The notes under the pieces were generated by a model. The model worked only from the letters and a program-made list of their open reading frames with translations, searched no databases and was not told where the DNA came from. Below are positions 7,751 through 16,063 of a stretch of DNA of 64,000 nt, one piece after another (position 1 is the stretch's first letter; each line of letters opens with the position of its first letter). Both the position numbers and the translations under genes were made by a program. Origin of the DNA: CAVUFH01 sp963740835 (lineage in GTDB: Bacteria; Actinomycetota; Acidimicrobiia; IMCC26256; PALSA-610); assembly GCA_963740835.1 (NCBI GenBank), contig CAVUFH010000003.1:1736001-1800000 (forward strand), given 5' to 3'.

Positions 7751-8950
7751 ATGACGACGACGGCCATGGATCCGACGATCGCGGTCGCCCCCGAGGTGGC
7801 GGTGCCCAAGGAAGCGCCGGCCGACTCGTTCGTGCTGCACGCACCGCTCGAGCTGCTCGCCCGCCGGGGCTTGGCGCCACACGTCCGTCCCGACGGACGC
7901 GACGCGGCGCGGCAGCAGGTCTTTCGACTGGCGGCCGAGTACGCGGCGGCCGGCGACCCGGTTGCCGAGCCTCGGTCCGTAGGAGACGAGTCGGTCCCGA
8001 AGCTCGCGGCCGCGCTCGTTGCCGCGCTCGACGCGGGCGATCTCGACGACGTCGACCGCTACGCCACCGCGCTCGGCGATCGCGCGACGCCGATCGAGCT
8101 CCGGCACGCGCTCTCCGGCCCCGTCTCGGCGTCGCTCGCAGCTGCCGCGCACGCGAGCATCTTCCTGTACCTGTTGGCGCGCGTCGCACCCGAGGGCCAG
8201 CTGCCGGGCCGATTGCTGCGCGGCGCGGCGCGCGAGCTCGGTCGCTATCCAGATTGGCGCTTGCGGTGGTTCGAGGATCCGGGTGACCCGGTCGGGAGCG
8301 GATCGCTCGCCGACGCGCTGCTCGACGTGCCGATGCTCGGACTCCCGGGCAGCGACTTCATCTTTCCGATCATGCACCAGGCCGAGGAGTCCGGCACCGC
8401 GGCGCGTCTGCTTGCGGGCGTGGTCGCGGGCAGCGTCGACGTGGGCGCAGCCCGGCGTGCGATCACACGCGTCGCGGCGTGGTCGATGCTGCAGGAACCC
8501 GGCGATTACGCGCCCTACGGCTGGACCCACTGCCTCACGTTGCCGCAAGCGGTGATGGGCATTGCGGGCGACGGGTTGGACGCGCATCGTGCCGTCGCCG
8601 TTGCGAGCACGTACATCGTGGGCTTCCGCGCCGCGATGGGTCAACGCGCGCTCGACCCGCGGTGGGTCCCGGACCCGCCCGCCACTCAGTCGCTTGCCGA
8701 TGCTCGGCCGCTCGGACCGGACGCTGCGGCTGCGACCGTGTGGCACGCGGCTCCCGATGCGCGCGCCGGCATCGTCACCGAGCTCGCGACGTACGCCGCG
8801 CAGCACCACGACGCGCACCTCGTGAAGTACACGCTCGCGTGCTTCGACGCAGCCGCCGCCGATCCCGAAGCGACGCACCTCTACCTCGCCGCCGCCGCCT
8901 CCCTGGCCGGCTGGTGGACCAAACACCCCGACGCCGGATTCACGGGTTGA
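7751..8950 (+). CDS. uncharacterised helical protein, predicted SoxR target
   Basis: 399 residues, Ala-rich and predicted almost all helical, with no signal peptide or clear membrane helix. I do not recognise a family. His-containing segments include PIMHQAEE, YGWTHCLTLPQ and QHHDAHLVKY, and a late LYLAAAASLAGWW helix. The pattern is faintly reminiscent of questin-oxidase-like (DUF4243) proteins, a guess only. Position just downstream of a SoxR box and divergent from soxR predicts induction by redox-cycling compounds, so a role in oxidising, modifying or sequestering a quinone- or phenazine-like metabolite is a reasonable hypothesis. The ATG at 7751 agrees with a leaderless start. Confidence 0.75.
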   Translation: MTTTAMDPTIAVAPEVAVPKEAPADSFVLHAPLELLARRGLAPHVRPDGRDAARQQVFRLAAEYAAAGDPVAEPRSVGDESVPKLAAALVAALDAGDLDDVDRYATALGDRATPIELRHALSGPVSASLAAAAHASIFLYLLARVAPEGQLPGRLLRGAARELGRYPDWRLRWFEDPGDPVGSGSLADALLDVPMLGLPGSDFIFPIMHQAEESGTAARLLAGVVAGSVDVGAARRAITRVAAWSMLQEPGDYAPYGWTHCLTLPQAVMGIAGDGLDAHRAVAVASTYIVGFRAAMGQRALDPRWVPDPPATQSLADARPLGPDAAAATVWHAAPDARAGIVTELATYAAQHHDAHLVKYTLACFDAAAADPEATHLYLAAAASLAGWWTKHPDAGFTG

Positions 8951-8979
8951 CTTTCTGAGCCCGACGGCTAATAGTTAGC
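8947..8979 (+). promoter_or_regulatory. promoter with operator dyad GCTAA-TAG-TTAGC
   Basis: TTGACT (8947-8952) overlaps the stop of the preceding gene. A perfect 13-bp dyad GCTAATAGTTAGC (8967-8979) occupies the -10 region just before the ATG at 8983, and the half-site GGCTAAT recurs at 8985-8991 inside the coding start. The second gene of the operon is an ArsR-type repressor, so autoregulation is inferred. Confidence 0.55.
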
Positions 8980-8982
8980 GGC

Positions 8983-9306
8983 ATGGCTAATGAACATACG
9001 GTCGTCTGTACATATCGGGTACGTCCAGACGCGGACGCGGTCTTCGCGTCACTGCTTCACCGCCACTGGCAAACGTTGCGCGAGCTCGAGTTCGTCACGA
9101 ATGAGCCCGCGCTCGTGTTGCGCAGCATCGCCGATCCCCCGACCTTCGTCGAGGTCTTCACGTGGGTCGATGGTGGCTTCGAGCTCGCGCACGAACACCC
9201 CGACGTGCTCGCCTTGTGGGAACCGATGGGTGAGCTCGTCGAGCCGCGAGGCGGGCTTCCGGGATGGGAGTTCCCGCACTACCGCCCGCTCGCGCCGCCG
9301 CGATGA
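8983..9306 (+). CDS. ABM-like dimeric alpha-beta barrel protein
   Basis: 107-residue protein of the antibiotic biosynthesis monooxygenase/stress-responsive barrel size. It has a first strand HTVVCTYRVRP, a helix 1 with HRHWQTLRELEF, and a late strand FVEVFTWVDG followed by HEHPDVLALWEPM. Such proteins dimerise and either oxidise aromatic substrates without cofactor or simply bind ligands; no catalytic residue set is diagnostic. It overlaps the following ArsR-type gene by ATGA, so the pair forms one operon, and the regulator probably controls this enzyme. Confidence 0.7.
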   Translation: MANEHTVVCTYRVRPDADAVFASLLHRHWQTLRELEFVTNEPALVLRSIADPPTFVEVFTWVDGGFELAHEHPDVLALWEPMGELVEPRGGLPGWEFPHYRPLAPPR

Positions 9307-9605
9307 CCCGGACACCACGGGGTGTCGCCGAGCTCGAGGCGCTCGACGCGGTGTTCGGCGCGCTGGCGCACCAGAGCCGCCGCACGATTCTCGCGGTGCT
9401 GTTCGCTCGCGGAGGCGAGATGACGTCCGGCGCGATCGCAGCGCGTTTCGACTGCGCCTGGCCGACAACCACACGACATCTGCGCGTCCTTTCCGATGCC
9501 GGCCTCGTTCGCGTCGCGCTCCGGGGACGCGAGCGCGTGTACAGACTGGACACGGCTCGTTTGCGGCGCGTCGCCGGCAACTGGATCGCGCGTTTCGAGT
9601 CCTGA
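9303..9605 (+). CDS. ArsR-family winged-helix repressor
   Basis: 100-residue ArsR/SmtB-type HTH protein: ALAHQSRRTILAVL opens the first helices, SGAIAARFDCAWPTTTRHLRVLSDAGLVRV is the HTH and RGRERVYRLD the wing. No cysteine pair for metal sensing is visible (a single Cys in the recognition region), so it is not an obvious metalloregulator. The ATG at 9303 overlaps the stop of the ABM gene. It likely binds the GCTAA-TAG-TTAGC dyad upstream of the operon. Confidence 0.85.
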   Translation: MTRTPRGVAELEALDAVFGALAHQSRRTILAVLFARGGEMTSGAIAARFDCAWPTTTRHLRVLSDAGLVRVALRGRERVYRLDTARLRRVAGNWIARFES

Positions 9606-9611
9606 CCCGCG

Positions 9612-10505
9612 TCAGTCCTGTTGCAGCTCTGGCAGCATGACGCGCGCGATCGCTTCGAGGATCTCGGGCGGGTCGTCGCGGGCGGGATCGTCGGCGCGCG
9701 GATCGTGCACGACCACGTCGGTGAAGCCGAGCGCGGCGAGTCGGGCTGCGAAATCGCGGAACGCGTCGACGGAGCGCAGCGGGCGTTCCTGTTCCCAGCC
9801 GGCCATATAGAGCCGGTCGATCGTCGCGGGGTCGCGCCCGACCGCTTCACACGCGCGCGTCATGGCATCGGCCTGCGTGCGCAGCTCAGCGTCGAGCTGC
9901 GCCGGCGTGTCGGGCGTACCGACGGTGCCCGCATGCGTGATCCACGTGTCCGCGTGCCGCGCCGCGAGCGCGAACGTGCGAGGGCCGCCGGCCGCGAGCG
10001 CGATCGGGACGCGCGGCTGCTGCACACACCCGGGGATCATGCGCGAGTCATCGACCGTGTACCAAGTGCCGTGATGCGTCACTGCGGACTCGCGCAACAA
10101 CCGGTCCAGCACCCCGACGAACTCCTCGAGTCGGCCCGCGAGATCGCGCGGCGAGAGGAGCTCACCGCCGAGCACGGTCGAGTCGAATCCGGGGCCGCCG
10201 GCGCCGACACCGAGGATCACCCGGCCGCCGGAGATCTGATCGAGCGTCATGGTCTCCTTCGCCAGGTTCATGGGGTGGCGGAAGTTCGGTGACGACACCA
10301 GTGGCCCGACGCGGATGCGCAATGTTGCCGCCGCGGCCGCGGTCAGCCACGGGATCGACGCGAACCAGGGCCGCTCGCGGTAGTGCCGCCAGGACAGATG
10401 GTCGTACGTCCACAAGTGGTCGTATCCGAGGGTTTCGATCAATTCGATGCGCCGGCGCGCGTCGGGCCACGGATCCGTCGGCAGCAAGACCACGCCCACG
10501 CGCAT
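9612..10505 (-). CDS. LLM-class F420-dependent oxidoreductase
   Basis: 297-residue luciferase-like TIM barrel. Visible features: the start MRVGVVLLPTDPWPDARRR, HLWTYDHLSWR, and GGRVILGVGAGGPGFD in the middle, which with IALAAGGPRTFALAARHADTW marks the flavin/F420 phosphate-binding face. The subgroup lacks FMN-binding marks of true luciferases and is dominated by coenzyme F420 enzymes in actinobacteria. Substrate unknown. It is convergent with the ABM-ArsR operon, leaving only 6 bp between stops. Confidence 0.85.
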   Translation of the reverse strand: MRVGVVLLPTDPWPDARRRIELIETLGYDHLWTYDHLSWRHYRERPWFASIPWLTAAAAATLRIRVGPLVSSPNFRHPMNLAKETMTLDQISGGRVILGVGAGGPGFDSTVLGGELLSPRDLAGRLEEFVGVLDRLLRESAVTHHGTWYTVDDSRMIPGCVQQPRVPIALAAGGPRTFALAARHADTWITHAGTVGTPDTPAQLDAELRTQADAMTRACEAVGRDPATIDRLYMAGWEQERPLRSVDAFRDFAARLAALGFTDVVVHDPRADDPARDDPPEILEAIARVMLPELQQD

Positions 10506-10541
10506 TGGTGGAGTCTGCCGCGCGGAGATGCGATCCGCGCG

Positions 10542-11081
10542 TCAGCGCGGCGGGTACTTCGCCGCGAGCCGGCGGAACGTCGTGACGTTGCGGCTCGTCG
10601 TCGGGCCGACCGCCTTGCGCAGCTGACTCGAGGTCACGAGCGAGTCGGTCGAGACGGTGCGACACAGCCAGTAGACCTCGCGCCCGTCGACGGCGAAGCG
10701 GTCGTTGTCGGTTGCGAGCGCCTCGATCGCGCGGGTCGCCGCGGCCGAGTACTTCTGCTTGGCGAGGATCACGTACAACGACTTCCAGGCGTGCCGCGAC
10801 GCCGATGGGAACGGCGCGGCGCCGGCGATCGCGGCGACCTCGGCACGGGTGCGGAGGAAGGTCGTCATCTCCAGGTCGAACTCCTGCTCGAGCGCGCGCT
10901 CGATCTTCTCTGCGAGCGCACCAGATGCCCGCGCGCTCGCAGAGAAGATGACGTTGCCACTCGCGATGAACGTCTCGACGTCCGAGTAGCCCATCCGCTC
11001 GAACGCGGCGCGCAGGTCGTTGTTCTTCGCCTGGCGGCCGCCGACGTTGATCGCGCGGAGAAAGGCGACGAGGTTGCTCAT
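10542..11081 (-). CDS. DUF1697 protein
   Basis: 179 residues. The opening VAFLRAINVGGRQAKNNDLRAAF and the later ETFIASGNVIFSA are the DUF1697 signature. The family has a two-domain alpha/beta fold and no established biochemical role. The C-terminal NVTTFRRLAAKYP segment is also conserved in the family. Start at the ATG 11081; TAGGCT lies 10 nt upstream, so a very short leader is possible. It lies 36 bp from the LLM gene start and may be independently expressed. Confidence 0.9.
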   Translation of the reverse strand: MSNLVAFLRAINVGGRQAKNNDLRAAFERMGYSDVETFIASGNVIFSASARASGALAEKIERALEQEFDLEMTTFLRTRAEVAAIAGAAPFPSASRHAWKSLYVILAKQKYSAAATRAIEALATDNDRFAVDGREVYWLCRTVSTDSLVTSSQLRKAVGPTTSRNVTTFRRLAAKYPPR

Positions 11082-11169
11082 CGAACACCGCAGCCTAAGT
11101 GGTCTGCTCCGGCGCGGTAAATGTCAGCACCCCTCGCGAGTTCCGGGCCCGCCGATTAGGCATCGCGCC

Positions 11170-11694
11170 GTGACTTCCACGACGCTGTGCGCCGTGTCCG
11201 GTACCGATGACCTGCTCCAGAACAACCGACAGTACGCGGCCGCGTTCGATCAGGCCGGCCTCCCGGCCCGACCCGCGTCGAGGGTCGCGATCGTCGCGTG
11301 CATGGACGCGCGGCTCGATCCCGCACGAGTCCTCGGACTCGAGCCGGGCGACGCGCACGTGATCCGCAACGCGGGTGGCGTCGTCACCGACGACGTGATC
11401 CGATCGCTCATGATCTCGCAACGGCTCCTCGGTACCGAGGAGATCGTCGTCATCCAACACACGGACTGCGGGATGCTCAACATCGAGACCGATGAGCTCG
11501 CCGCGCAGATCGAAGCGGAGGCGGGAATGCCGCTGCCGTTTTCAATCGACGCGATCTCCGACCTCGACGGCGGCGTGCGCGATTCGCTCGCGCGGCTCCA
11601 CGCCAGCCCGTTCCTCCCGAACAAGGGCTCAGTGCGAGGCTTCGTCTACGACATCGACACCGGCGCACTGCGCGAGGTGCTCGCGTCGAGCTGA
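11170..11694 (+). CDS. beta-carbonic anhydrase (Rv1284-like small type)
   Basis: 174-residue beta-class carbonic anhydrase interconverting CO2 and bicarbonate. Zinc ligands are Cys44 and Asp46 in CMDAR, then His97 and Cys100 in HTDCGM. The segments HVIRNAGGVVTDDVIRSL and SQRLLGTEEI match the compact mycobacterial CanA (Rv1284) type rather than longer plant-type enzymes. Start is GTG 11170, 6 nt after TAGGCAT; a second GTG at 11191 gives an N-terminus (SGTDDLLQNN) that aligns even better with the mycobacterial protein, so the start is uncertain by 7 codons. The open frame to 11020 is an overlap with the divergent DUF1697 gene and is not coding. Confidence 0.9.
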   Translation: MTSTTLCAVSGTDDLLQNNRQYAAAFDQAGLPARPASRVAIVACMDARLDPARVLGLEPGDAHVIRNAGGVVTDDVIRSLMISQRLLGTEEIVVIQHTDCGMLNIETDELAAQIEAEAGMPLPFSIDAISDLDGGVRDSLARLHASPFLPNKGSVRGFVYDIDTGALREVLASS

Positions 11695-11698
11695 GCCG

Positions 11699-11893
11699 TC
11701 AGCAGGCGCCTTGCGGCGAGGCCACGCCCGAATCGACCGGGCGGCGCAGACGGTGAGCACGGTAAATACCGTCGGCAGTGGCGATCGCGCTCGGTCCGCC
11801 CGCCCAGAACCCCGGACCCGAGCCCGGCGGCGCGACGACAGTCACCCCGTCGCCGTGGCGAATCGGGATCAGCGCCTCGTCCGTGCTCGTCAT
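11699..11893 (-). pseudogene. N-terminal remnant of a sialidase/glycosidase-like protein
   Basis: A 64-codon frame starting at ATG 11893 reads PPGSGPGFWAGGPSAIATA and then YRAHRLRRPVDSG. This resembles the N-terminus of five-bladed-propeller glycosidase-like proteins that run to about 300 or more residues. It then stops at 11699, only 4 bp from the end of the convergent carbonic anhydrase gene. No room exists for the propeller, so this is a truncated leftover. The match is from memory of the motif and needs a database search. Confidence 0.4.
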
Positions 11894-11923
11894 ACCGGCA
11901 TTCTCGCGTGTTAGGCATTCGGC

Positions 11924-13504
11924 GTGCTTCGCAGACAACTTCACGCGCGGGTGTCCGCGCTCATGGTCGTGTTGCTCGCCGTCACGCTCAGTGCATGCAC
12001 GACGATCCCGTTCCCGCCGCCGAAGAATCAGCCGTCGTCGGTTTCGTGGATCCCGCGGCCCCAGCGTCTGCACGCGGTGCTCGATGCCGCGAACGGCGGC
12101 CGCATCGTCGACGCGGGCGGGCGAGAGGTCCTGCTGCGCGGTGTCAACGTCAACGCATTCGTCGAGTACTGGCAGTACGGCAAGTTCGCGACGACCTTCC
12201 CGCTGACGGCCGCCGACGCGCGCCGCATCGCGGGCACCGGCTGGAACGCGGTACGCCTCCTCGTTTCTTGGTCGCGCGTCGAGCCCGCACCCGGGAAGTA
12301 CGACGACCGCTACCTCGCGCGCGTTCGCGACGCGGTGCACCTGCTCGCGAGCCAGGGCGTCTACTCGATCATCGACCTCCACCAGGATGCATGGGGCCCG
12401 ACGCTCGCCGCGCCGCCCGGCACCGCGTGCGCGACCGGCCTGGATCCGGCCTTCGGCTGGGACGGCGCACCGGGTTGGGCCACGCTCGACGCGGGCGCGC
12501 CACGGTGCGTACCTGCCGGCATCCGTGAGCTGAGTCCGGCGGTGCGCGCGTCGTTCGCGTCGTTCTGGAGCGACGCGCCCGGACCGGGCGGGGTCGGCGT
12601 GCGCACCCGCTACGTGCAGATGCTCGGCTACGTCGCGCAGCAGTTCGCGCGCGAGGACGCGGTTGCCGGCTACGACCTGATGAACGAGCCGAATGCGTTC
12701 AGCCCGACCGAGCTTCAGAGCCTGTCGGACATGTACGCGGCCGCGATCACCTCGATCCGCGCCGGTGAAGTGCGCGCGCACGGCTTCGCGCACCTGGTGT
12801 TCTTCGAGCCCGGTGCGCTCTGGTCCGATGCGGCCGTCGGCGTGCCGCCGCCGTTCGCGCACGACGACGGTGTCGTGTTCGCACCGCACATCTACCGCGG
12901 GGGTCTCACCGCGGGTCCGGTGGAGCGTTCCGAATTTGAACGCGCGCGCCGCGATGCCGCGACCTTCGGCGGCGCGCCTGTGTTGGTCGGCGAGTGGGGG
13001 AGTGGGCCCGAGCGGGCCGAAGATCCCACCGACGTCTATTTCCGCAGGCACCAGGAACTCCAGGACGAGTTCCACTTCTCGGCCACGCTCTGGACCTGGC
13101 GCGAGTCGTGCGGTGACCCGCACAAGGCGGGCGACGCGCGCGCCGGGCGAATCCCGTCGGTGTGGGGCGAGTGGGAGGTCGACTGCCGTACGAACACCGT
13201 CACCGGCCCGCGGCAGGCGCTCGTCGATCAGCTCAGCCGCGCGTTCGTCCGCGCCGCGCCGGGCAAGTTGACGACGACGGCCTATGCGGCCGCGACCGGC
13301 GCGTTCACCGCGGCCGGTCAGGACGCGCCTGCGCACACCGACGTCGTCGCGTGGTACCCGACGCGGTTGCATGATCCCGCGACGATCACCTCGCTCGGCC
13401 TCGAGCATGTCCGACTCCGCGCCGCGCCGGGCGGGGGTGTCTACCTGGTCGCCACGACAACGGAGAGCTCGTGGCTCCTCACCGTAGCGAAAGGATCCCG
13501 ATGA
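11924..13504 (+). CDS. GH5-family glycosidase lipoprotein (endoglycosylceramidase-like)
   Basis: 526 residues. A lipobox LSAC ends at Cys25, so the mature protein is a membrane-anchored lipoprotein. The GH5 TIM barrel spans about residues 50-400: RGVNVNAF, GWNAVRLLVSW and IIDLHQDAWG mark the early strands. Catalytic acid/base Glu255 sits in YDLMNEPN and nucleophile Glu357 in VLVGEWGSG. DLHQDAWG plus the C-terminal beta domain fit the endoglycoceramidase-like GH5 branch, which acts on glycolipids or related beta-glycosides; exact substrate is inference. GTG start at 11924 follows TTAGGCAT. Its stop overlaps the start of the LLM gene at 13501 (ATGA), so they are coupled. Confidence 0.85.
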   Translation: MLRRQLHARVSALMVVLLAVTLSACTTIPFPPPKNQPSSVSWIPRPQRLHAVLDAANGGRIVDAGGREVLLRGVNVNAFVEYWQYGKFATTFPLTAADARRIAGTGWNAVRLLVSWSRVEPAPGKYDDRYLARVRDAVHLLASQGVYSIIDLHQDAWGPTLAAPPGTACATGLDPAFGWDGAPGWATLDAGAPRCVPAGIRELSPAVRASFASFWSDAPGPGGVGVRTRYVQMLGYVAQQFAREDAVAGYDLMNEPNAFSPTELQSLSDMYAAAITSIRAGEVRAHGFAHLVFFEPGALWSDAAVGVPPPFAHDDGVVFAPHIYRGGLTAGPVERSEFERARRDAATFGGAPVLVGEWGSGPERAEDPTDVYFRRHQELQDEFHFSATLWTWRESCGDPHKAGDARAGRIPSVWGEWEVDCRTNTVTGPRQALVDQLSRAFVRAAPGKLTTTAYAAATGAFTAAGQDAPAHTDVVAWYPTRLHDPATITSLGLEHVRLRAAPGGGVYLVATTTESSWLLTVAKGSR

Positions 13505-14439
13505 CCGCAGCCCGCCGGTTCCGTTTCGGTGTCGAGCTCCACGAACCCCTGCCCGGTCGCACCTGGGCCGATTCGGTTCGTGAGGTCGAGGCCACGGGGT
13601 ACTCGACCATGTTCGTGCCCGACCACTTCGACGAAGGGCTCGGCCCCATCGCGGCGATCGCGAGCGCGGCCGCGGTCTCCACGACCCTGAACGTCGGCGC
13701 GCTCGTGTTCGACTGCGACTTCCGGCATCCGGCCGTGCTCGCGCGTGAACTCGCGAGCATCGACGTGCTCTCGGAGGGCCGGCTCGAAGTCGGGCTCGGC
13801 GCGGGGTGGAAGCGACTCGACTACGAACGCTCGGGCATCCCGATGGATCCGCCGAAGGTCCGCGTCGATCGGATGATCGAGCACACCATGATCCTGCAAC
13901 AGCTGTTTGCCGGCGAGACCGTCACGTTTGCGGGCGAGCACTACGAGATCACCGCGCTCGACCTCATGCCGCGACCCCACCGGCCGGCCGGCCCTCCGAT
14001 CCTCATCGGCGGGGGCGCGAAGCGGGTCTTGCGCTTCGCGGGCGCGACGGCCGACATCGTCGGGCTGAACGCGTCGGTGCACTCGGGCGAGATCGACGTC
14101 GCCGCCGGCCACGACGGACTGCCGGAACGCATCGACGAGAAGCTCGGCTGGTTGCGCGAGGGCGCGGGCGCGCGTTTCGACGATCTCGAGATCAACGCGT
14201 GGCTCGCGTTCGCCGAGGTCACCGACGATGCCGCGACACTCGGCGAAGGCGTCGCGGCCCTGTTCGAGACCGACGTGAAATCGTTGCTGTCGTCGCCGCT
14301 CGTGCTCGTAGGATCGCCGGCCGAGATCGATGAGCGGTTGCAAGAACGGCGTGATCGCTGGGGCTACTCGTACCACGTGATCCCGGGCGAGAAGGCCCGC
14401 GACTTCGCGCCTCTCGTCGCCACGCTCACCGGGACCTAG
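13501..14439 (+). CDS. LLM-class F420-dependent oxidoreductase (TIGR03621-like)
   Basis: 312-residue TIM-barrel flavin/F420 oxidoreductase: RFGVELHEP, TMFVPDHFDEGLGP, RLEVGLGAGWKRLDYERSGI and PPILIGGGAKRVLRFAGATADIVGLN. This set matches the TIGR03621 group of F420-dependent LLM enzymes. The substrate is unknown. ATG 13501 overlaps the stop of the GH5 gene, making a two-gene operon, although a functional link between a glycolipid hydrolase and an F420 enzyme is not established. The 3' end overlaps the convergent acetyltransferase gene by 14 bp. Confidence 0.87.
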   Translation: MTAARRFRFGVELHEPLPGRTWADSVREVEATGYSTMFVPDHFDEGLGPIAAIASAAAVSTTLNVGALVFDCDFRHPAVLARELASIDVLSEGRLEVGLGAGWKRLDYERSGIPMDPPKVRVDRMIEHTMILQQLFAGETVTFAGEHYEITALDLMPRPHRPAGPPILIGGGAKRVLRFAGATADIVGLNASVHSGEIDVAAGHDGLPERIDEKLGWLREGAGARFDDLEINAWLAFAEVTDDAATLGEGVAALFETDVKSLLSSPLVLVGSPAEIDERLQERRDRWGYSYHVIPGEKARDFAPLVATLTGT

Positions 14440-15328
14440 CCGTGCTCACCCGAGATGTCGGGCCGTACCAGTTGACGAGCGTGTCGACACGCTCGAACCC
14501 GCACGACTCGTAGAGCGCGATCGCGGCGTGGTTTTCGCCGTTCGTCATCACCCGCGCGTGCGTGATGCCGGCCTGTTCGAGTCGCCGGAGCGCGTCGAAG
14601 AGCACCGCGCGCCCGAGGCCGAGGCGCTGGAAGTCGGGATCGGTGCCGACCGGTTCGAACTGCGCGAGCGAGAGCTCGGCGTCGGGCCAGAACCCGGTGA
14701 ACGCGGCGACGCGACCATCGGGCGCGACCGCCACGAGGTCGTGATCGGGGACGTACGCGACCGAACGCATGAATCCGAGATAGCGCGCCGCGTGCGCGTC
14801 CGGTTCCATCGTGCTGCGGAATGCACGCCGCGCGGCCGCTGCCCGTGTCATGTGTTCGGCTTCGCCGCGCACGGGCCGGATCGTGAAGCCGTCCGGGACC
14901 GAGTGCGATCCCGACCCCCCCGCGGTCGTGCGCATGAACAGGGGCGCGGGCTCGCCGTGCGGTTCGAAGCCGAGCCGCCGGAGCTCTTCGGCGCGATCTG
15001 TATCTGACCCGGCGACGCCGTCGATCGCGAATGGACCGGGCGTCAGTCGACGCGCCCCGAGCTCGACCTCGGCCGCGTCCGAACAGCCGAACGTCGCGAC
15101 CAGGCGTTGCTCGAGCGCCAACATTGCGATCGCCCCGAATCCGTCGCGGTTGGTCTCGTCGTCGATCAGGAATTCGGTCGCGAAGCGCGGGTCGTCGTGG
15201 AAGCACCACCAGTCCCAGTCGCCCGGGTGGATCGTGGATGACGGCACCGGCCCGTGTTGGAGCAGGTGGCGCAGGAGCCGGTGCGCCGCGGTCCGGTCGG
15301 CGACGGGGTCGTATGCGCGCCAGGCCAT
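14426..15328 (-). CDS. GNAT-family acetyltransferase
   Basis: 300 residues with two GNAT-like halves. The C-terminal half (about 165-290) holds the acetyl-CoA loop QRLGLGRAVLFDALRRL and NHAAIALYESCGFERVDT. The N-terminal half (about 1-150) looks degenerate and probably serves substrate binding. It transfers an acetyl group from acetyl-CoA to an unknown amine. The in-frame extension from 15328 to 15820 runs antisense to the neighbouring flavoprotein gene and is not coding. ATG 15328 is the natural start. Confidence 0.85.
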   Translation of the reverse strand: MAWRAYDPVADRTAAHRLLRHLLQHGPVPSSTIHPGDWDWWCFHDDPRFATEFLIDDETNRDGFGAIAMLALEQRLVATFGCSDAAEVELGARRLTPGPFAIDGVAGSDTDRAEELRRLGFEPHGEPAPLFMRTTAGGSGSHSVPDGFTIRPVRGEAEHMTRAAAARRAFRSTMEPDAHAARYLGFMRSVAYVPDHDLVAVAPDGRVAAFTGFWPDAELSLAQFEPVGTDPDFQRLGLGRAVLFDALRRLEQAGITHARVMTNGENHAAIALYESCGFERVDTLVNWYGPTSRVSTARSR

Positions 15329-15412
15329 GCGGCCGCGGATGTTACCCAGCCGACTTCCACGGCAGGCCCGAAATTCCCGGCAATGCGCCTTCGGGGTTGG
15401 CACACTCGCCCG

Positions 15413-16063
15413 ATGTCCGACCCGACCATCCCCGTGCCCGCGCCCAGTGCTCGTACCACCGTTCGCCGCAAGGCCGATCGGGCGCGGTACGACCGCGACT
15501 CCGTCGCCGCCATCCTCGACGCGGGGCTCATCGCGCACGTTGGCTTCTCCGCACCCGGCGGCGTGCTGGTGCTCCCGATGGCCTACGCGCGGGTCGGTGA
15601 CCACCTCTACCTCCACGGTGCAGCCGGCAACGCGATGCTGAAGAGGCTCGCGACCGGTATCGACGTGTGCGTCACGGTGACGATCGTCGACGGGATCGTG
15701 CTCTCGCGGTCCGCCTTCCACCACTCGATGAACTATCGCTCCGTCGTGGTCGTGGGGGAAGCGCAGTCGGTGCGCGACGAGCACGAGCTCGAGGTTGCGC
15801 TGCGCGCGATCGTCGATCACACGCTGCCTGGCCGGTCGGACGACTGCCGCGGTCCGAGCCGGTCCGAGATCCGCCAGACGCGCGTGATCAGGTTGCCCAT
15901 CACCGAAGCTTCGGCGAAGGTCCGCATCGGACCACCGATCGAGGAACCCGGCGATCTCGAGACGTCGTACTGGGGAGGTGTGCTGCCGGTGTCGACATCG
16001 CTCGGCGCGCCGATCGCAGACGAGTACGCCGCGGAGATGGACGCGCCTACGTACGCGCGCTAG
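15413..16063 (+). CDS. pyridoxamine 5'-phosphate oxidase-family flavin-binding protein (NimA-like)
   Basis: 216 residues with the split-barrel flavin-binding fold. RRKADRARYDRDSVAAILDAG leads into the first strand HVGFSAPGGVLVLPMAY, followed by LYLHGAAGNAML and SRSAFHHSMNYRSVVVVGEA. This is the layout of the NimA-like branch, which binds FMN or F420 and reduces nitro or other electrophilic groups; others bind heme. ATG 15413 was preferred because everything upstream is the divergent GNAT promoter region. It ends 4 bp inside the convergent MetE-like gene. Confidence 0.85.
   Translation: MSDPTIPVPAPSARTTVRRKADRARYDRDSVAAILDAGLIAHVGFSAPGGVLVLPMAYARVGDHLYLHGAAGNAMLKRLATGIDVCVTVTIVDGIVLSRSAFHHSMNYRSVVVVGEAQSVRDEHELEVALRAIVDHTLPGRSDDCRGPSRSEIRQTRVIRLPITEASAKVRIGPPIEEPGDLETSYWGGVLPVSTSLGAPIADEYAAEMDAPTYAR

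Noticed and set aside
11699..13408. 569-codon minus frame
   Set aside because: Antisense of the GH5 gene; only the last 64 codons (from 11893) look like protein.
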